Assembly (NCBI GenBank): GCA_943370025.1
Contig: CALRPI020000013.1
Location: 1 to 64,000, forward strand
From: JAAUUE01 sp943370025
Lineage (GTDB): Bacteria > Cyanobacteriota > Cyanobacteriia > Cyanobacteriales > JAAUUE01
Length of the DNA stretch: 64,000 bases
Direction: 5' to 3'
The notes beneath the pieces are model-generated. The model did not search any database. It was not told the DNA's origin and saw nothing but the letters and a program-made list of their open reading frames with translations. This document shows positions 60,841 through 64,000 of this stretch, piece after piece; position 1 is the first letter of the stretch; each line of letters opens with the position of its first letter. The translations under genes and the position numbers were made by a program.

Positions 60841-61968
60841 ATGAGCTTGCCAGATATTACCCAAGCAATGAACAGCAAAGATTACCGCACTGCGACCAAG
60901 CTGATCCAACAGCTAGGTTCAGGGGAGCGGCGAAATCCTTTGATCCAGCTATACATGGCTCAAATCTATGAGGCTAGTCATAAACTAGCAAAAGCCCAAG
61001 CCCTCTACCGTCAGTTACTTCAGGATCCCTCTAACCCCAAGGTGATGAATCAAGCAAGACAGGGGTTGAAACGGCTAGAGAATTGGGAAGCTAACCAGAG
61101 ACAGGAAGCGATCGCCCAAGCCAAAGCCGATCCCGGTGGTACAGACGTGGGGCTATTAATCCTAGAAGGTCTTGATCCTGCTGGTTCCCCTACAGAGAAA
61201 CAAACTCAGCGCCAGTTAGCCGCCCAGAAATTTGCCAAAATCATGCAACTAGATGCCTACAGTGCTAGGTTGCAATTACCCAATACGGGCTGGCGACTCT
61301 ACCGGACTGGGGCAGTGGGGGAGATGAATTTTTATCGCCAGCAACTAGAAGCGGTGGGGCTTCCTAGTTTTGCCGCCGCTGCCGGAGATATCAACCAAAT
61401 CAATGTGTTTACCGGACATTATCTGCAATCCGACAATCCCCCCACAGTGATTTGTGCCAACGCCGAGGGACAGGTGGGTTCTCTAAGTTTTCAATGGTCG
61501 GAGGTGAGCCAGCAAGTGGTGGGGTTGCTGCCTTGGTTTGAAGAAGTATATTCTATGGATGTGCGCCGCCAGATGCAACATAAAACCGAAACCCTTGACT
61601 ATATTCAAGTTTGTGATCTGCACCTGCCGGGGCGGAATAGCATGATCCGGCTCTGCGATCGCCACTACCAATTTGCCGAAGGGGTATTTTTCTCACCCCA
61701 GCAAGGCAGCAAACAAACCACCGTCCGCACCAACTGGAATAACCTATTAGCTTTTGTTAACCAACACTTACCCGGTAAACCCCAATGGTCAGATTTCACC
61801 ACCTTTGGCGAAACTGCGGTAGATTTTGGCGAATTTCTCAAGCGTATTCCCCCGCATATTCATCTTGCCCGTCCCGAAGATACACCGTGGGATGCGGCTT
61901 TTCAGCTATATAGTGGTTTGGTTTTCCAGAAATATATCAAAACTACGCCGATGGCTCTAAATAAGTAA
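60841..61968 (+). CDS. Tetratricopeptide-repeat protein
   Basis: A 375-residue cytosolic protein. Two or three TPR-like helical pairs (residues ~10-85: YRTATKLIQQLGSGERRNP, YMAQIYEASHKLAKAQALYRQLL) are followed by a cyanobacterial-type conserved region (about 130-375) with WRLYRTGAVGEMNFYRQQLEAVGLPSF and RLCDRHYQFAEGVFF, which I recognise only as a conserved domain of unknown role. It probably acts as a protein-interaction scaffold. A strong terminator follows the stop. Confidence 0.75.
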   Translation: MSLPDITQAMNSKDYRTATKLIQQLGSGERRNPLIQLYMAQIYEASHKLAKAQALYRQLLQDPSNPKVMNQARQGLKRLENWEANQRQEAIAQAKADPGGTDVGLLILEGLDPAGSPTEKQTQRQLAAQKFAKIMQLDAYSARLQLPNTGWRLYRTGAVGEMNFYRQQLEAVGLPSFAAAAGDINQINVFTGHYLQSDNPPTVICANAEGQVGSLSFQWSEVSQQVVGLLPWFEEVYSMDVRRQMQHKTETLDYIQVCDLHLPGRNSMIRLCDRHYQFAEGVFFSPQQGSKQTTVRTNWNNLLAFVNQHLPGKPQWSDFTTFGETAVDFGEFLKRIPPHIHLARPEDTPWDAAFQLYSGLVFQKYIKTTPMALNK

Positions 61969-61998
61969 AAAAATCCCCCGCGCTGCGGGGGATTTTTT
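61967..61998 (+). terminator. Rho-independent terminator (bidirectional)
   Basis: ATCCCCCGC, loop GCT and GCGGGGGAT, preceded by A7 and followed by T6. It begins at the TPR gene stop and can also serve the convergent small membrane-protein gene. Confidence 0.92.
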
Positions 61999-62024
61999 AC
62001 CAATAAATGATGATCCTAGGAATA

Positions 62025-62231
62025 TTATTTCTTCGGTTCCTTAACTTCTGGAATAATATTGGGGCGGTCTTTGTCTTCCCAACCGGGGGGACGCTTTGAG
62101 TTGTACCAAGCGATCGAACCGATCGCCACTGCTGCAAGAAATCCTACGGCATAAACTCCATAGAAATATACCGGAACTCCCGGTGCTTGGGATATTTCCA
62201 TTAATAAATTTTGAATTATGATATGTGTCAT
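62025..62231 (-). CDS. Small single-helix membrane protein, possible Psb35-like
   Basis: A 68-residue protein with one membrane helix (about 22-43: YFYGVYAVGFLAAVAIGSIAW) followed by a polar tail YNSKRPPGWEDKDRP. From memory this tail and architecture resemble the cyanobacterial Ssl2148/Psb35 group, small proteins of photosystem II assembly linked to CP47; I cannot verify this here. AAGGGAG precedes the ATG at 62231 at a distance of about 10 bases, supporting that start over the internal Met at residue 11. Confidence 0.65.
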   Translation of the reverse strand: MTHIIIQNLLMEISQAPGVPVYFYGVYAVGFLAAVAIGSIAWYNSKRPPGWEDKDRPNIIPEVKEPKK

Positions 62232-62303
62232 TAAAATTAACTCCCTTATATTGATCCTATTTTAGGACTAATGCAGATACCGCCATGTCTCACTATTGGT
62301 AAG

Positions 62304-62323
62304 GGCGCAATACTTTGCGCCCT
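62304..62323. repeat. GGGCGCAA hairpin, copy G3
   Basis: A perfect hairpin GGGCGCAA-TACT-TTGCGCCC, the same stem as G1 and G2 with a different loop, extended by AA/TT pairs outside. Confidence 0.7.
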
Positions 62324-62413
62324 TATTGAATCTATGGGACTTGGGTAGGTTCTGTATTTATCAATCCTAACAAAAATATGAAGTTCCCCGAACTTCCTGA
62401 ATTTTCCCAAAAC

Positions 62414-64000
62414 CTAAGGACTAGAGACGGCGGCAGGAGATGGGGCGGCAGGCTCTGGGGCGGCAGGTGCTGGGGCGGCAGGTTCACTAGGGACGATCGG
62501 GTCACTAGATACGGGAGGTGCAGTGACAGGCTCTGATGGCGCAGGTACCGGGGAGCTATTCACCGCTGGCGGAGTTGCGGAGCTATCGTTACTTACAGGG
62601 GGAGTAGAGGTATCATTGCTTCTATTGACTCTCGCAGTTCCTTCACTGCCGGAGCTACTAGGACGATCGCTAGGACTATTCTCATTGCGATCGCGGCTAT
62701 TTCTGCCTTCAGGAGTTCGTTCTCCCGGAGATCCCGCAGCAGTCATTTTTGACGGGCGAATGGGTTCAGGCTGGATAGTTGCTTGTCGGTCTAGGGATGG
62801 GAGTTCTGGAAAAGGTTGGGGTTTTAAGTCCTTGGCTACGGTAGTCATGAAAAGACCCCAAGCTCTAGCAGCCGCACTACTCATGCCCCAAGTTGGCTGG
62901 TTGTCATCATTGCCAAACCACACACCTGTAACCATTTGGGGAATATAGCCAATAAACCAGAGATCTCGGGATTCATCAGAAGTTCCGGTTTTGCCAGCTA
63001 CGGGGCGATCGCCCAAACTAGCGGCATTGCCAGTCCCCGAATCGACTACTCCTTGAAGCATCCAAGTCATAATCGCCGCCGTATCGGCATCTACTGCTTG
63101 GACTGGTCTGCCCGGAGCATCATAGATAATTTTCCCGGTTTGGTCAGTGATCCGGCGAATTCCGTGGGTGGGCTGGTGTAAACCTTTATTTGCTAGAGTC
63201 CCGTAGGAACTAGTTAATTCTAGGAGATTCACTTCTGAGGCGCCGAGAGCTAGGGAATAGGTAGGCAGGAGTTCTGATTCAATCCCCATTTTTTTGGCTA
63301 GGTTAATGACAGGATTCCAACCCACATCTAGAAGAATTTTAATCGCCACAATATTTAGGGAAGAGGTCAGGGCATCCTTCATAGAAACATCACCCCGGAA
63401 TCTGCCCCCGTAATTCTTGGGTTTGTAATCATCGATGGTTAGCTCTGCATCCAAGTAAGATTTATTGGGAGAAATGCCAGCGGCGATCGCCGTGGTATAT
63501 AACAAACCCTTAAAGGTAGAGCCGGGTTGCCGCATGGCTTGGGTGGCTCGATTAAACTTTTGTTTTTGGTAATCAATCCCGCCCACCATGGCTTTAACTT
63601 CGCCATTGCGGGGGTCAATGGCCACGATCGCGCCTTGGCTAAAGCCATCGGACTGACCATTATCAGCCACGGTTTCCTTAATCACTTTTTCTGCTGCCTG
63701 CTGCCAAGTCCGGTTGATGGTGGTTTCGATGATCAATCCCCCGTTAGCGAGGGTTTCTGGGGTGACGTATTTAGGCAGTTCTGTTTTGATGTAGTCCACA
63801 AAGTAGGATGCCTCCTGCTCCGTGGCTTTGTGGGGGCTAGGGTTCACCTCTAGGGGGGAGGCGATCGATTCCTTGGCCTCTGCGGCAGTAATAAAACCAC
63901 TCTCCGCCATTTGTTGCAAGACTAGATTGCGCCGCCTTTTGGCAATATCTTTATTAACTAGGGGCGAATACTCTGTAGGAGCGGGAGCTAAACCTGCAAT
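62414..64000 (-). CDS. Class A penicillin-binding protein, 5' part cut by the window edge
   Basis: The reading frame continues past 64000 without a stop; the residues at the edge read IAGLAPAPTEYSPLVNKDIA, the end of a glycosyltransferase domain of PBP1. The visible 528 residues hold the transpeptidase: SxxK in GSTFKG, SxN in SSLN and KTGTS (about 300 residues after the edge). They end in a ~110-residue Pro/Ser/Ala/Thr-rich tail (repeats such as SSDPIVPSE and PAAPEPAAP). It polymerises and cross-links peptidoglycan in the periplasm. The TTG at 63919 is internal, not a start. Confidence 0.93.
   Translation of the reverse strand: MAGLAPAPTEYSPLVNKDIAKRRRNLVLQQMAESGFITAAEAKESIASPLEVNPSPHKATEQEASYFVDYIKTELPKYVTPETLANGGLIIETTINRTWQQAAEKVIKETVADNGQSDGFSQGAIVAIDPRNGEVKAMVGGIDYQKQKFNRATQAMRQPGSTFKGLLYTTAIAAGISPNKSYLDAELTIDDYKPKNYGGRFRGDVSMKDALTSSLNIVAIKILLDVGWNPVINLAKKMGIESELLPTYSLALGASEVNLLELTSSYGTLANKGLHQPTHGIRRITDQTGKIIYDAPGRPVQAVDADTAAIMTWMLQGVVDSGTGNAASLGDRPVAGKTGTSDESRDLWFIGYIPQMVTGVWFGNDDNQPTWGMSSAAARAWGLFMTTVAKDLKPQPFPELPSLDRQATIQPEPIRPSKMTAAGSPGERTPEGRNSRDRNENSPSDRPSSSGSEGTARVNRSNDTSTPPVSNDSSATPPAVNSSPVPAPSEPVTAPPVSSDPIVPSEPAAPAPAAPEPAAPSPAAVSSP

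Noticed and set aside
62523..62948. 141-codon plus-strand ORF across the PBP tail
   Set aside because: It is a shadow of the Pro/Ala-rich minus-strand coding sequence.
1..64000. Complete insertion sequences or prophage
   Set aside because: No transposase, integrase or phage structural gene was found; the small repeats are non-autonomous.

Overview
The window is chromosomal DNA from a cyanobacterium. The evidence is a photosynthetic-type GAPDH (Gap2), NdhS of the NDH-1 complex, the photosystem II assembly lipoprotein Psb27, a kinase fused to a GUN4 domain, a PatA-type response regulator, Rcp1-like regulators, and a very high density of the HIP1 octamer GCGATCGC and its GCGATC/CGATCG relatives. 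Moderate GC and the mix of families suggest a non-heterocystous lineage; a Pseudanabaena-like organism is a guess, not a demonstrated assignment.

Layout. 1-7.4 kb: ABC-2 permease and coiled-coil DMT exporter (one operon, minus), PatA-like regulator, phosphodiester glycosidase, gap2 and tRNA-His. 7.5-14.1 kb: DUF4359 protein, Ser/Thr kinase-GUN4, holB, Zn alcohol dehydrogenase, Rpn-family nuclease and a 2OG-Fe dioxygenase. 14.1-20.7 kb: a tight minus-strand signalling operon (multi-PAS histidine kinase, Rcp1-like receiver, REC-PAS-GGDEF-EAL). 21.2-28.2 kb: queF, argF with a beta-barrel-like protein, a short 2Fe-2S protein, DUF2252, two unknown genes, RidA and ndhS. 28.3-36.7 kb: hydrolase, then a second signalling operon (hybrid kinase overlapping a class III cyclase, CheY, DUF2232 membrane protein) and an orphan sugar-binding lipoprotein. 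36.8-44.1 kb: glycosyltransferase and methyltransferase pair, AEC carrier, tRNA-Arg(CCU), tpiA, ppx and a class II aldolase. 44.8-54.1 kb: CobW GTPase with WD40 protein, SWIM protein with SNF2 helicase, psb27 and a GAF histidine kinase. 54.6-64 kb: trmJ, beta-lactamase-like membrane protein, TerB/Mo-nitrogenase-C protein, DUF433/DUF5615 toxin-antitoxin-like pair, CFA-like methyltransferase, ureG, TPR protein, a small thylakoid-type membrane protein and a class A PBP cut by the right edge.

The most striking non-genic content is a dense population of small (about 70-230 bp) non-coding inverted-repeat elements in nearly every larger intergenic gap. I separate several families by their ends: A (ends TATAGCRATCCTAAAT, 90-103 bp), B (ATTTATAAAGT ends), C (GGACTTACGCA ends), D, F (TATAGC ends), H (TAATACCA ends), a 163 bp element with 17 bp ends, and short GGGCGCAA hairpins. 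In two places an A element sits inside another element whose uninterrupted relative also lies in this window. Comparing them shows insertion at a TA with TA duplication, as expected for IS630/Tc1-mariner-type mobilisation. The ends of three elements also supply the TAG stop codon of the neighbouring gene. No transposase gene is present in the window.

No CRISPR array, rRNA, prophage or complete insertion sequence was seen.
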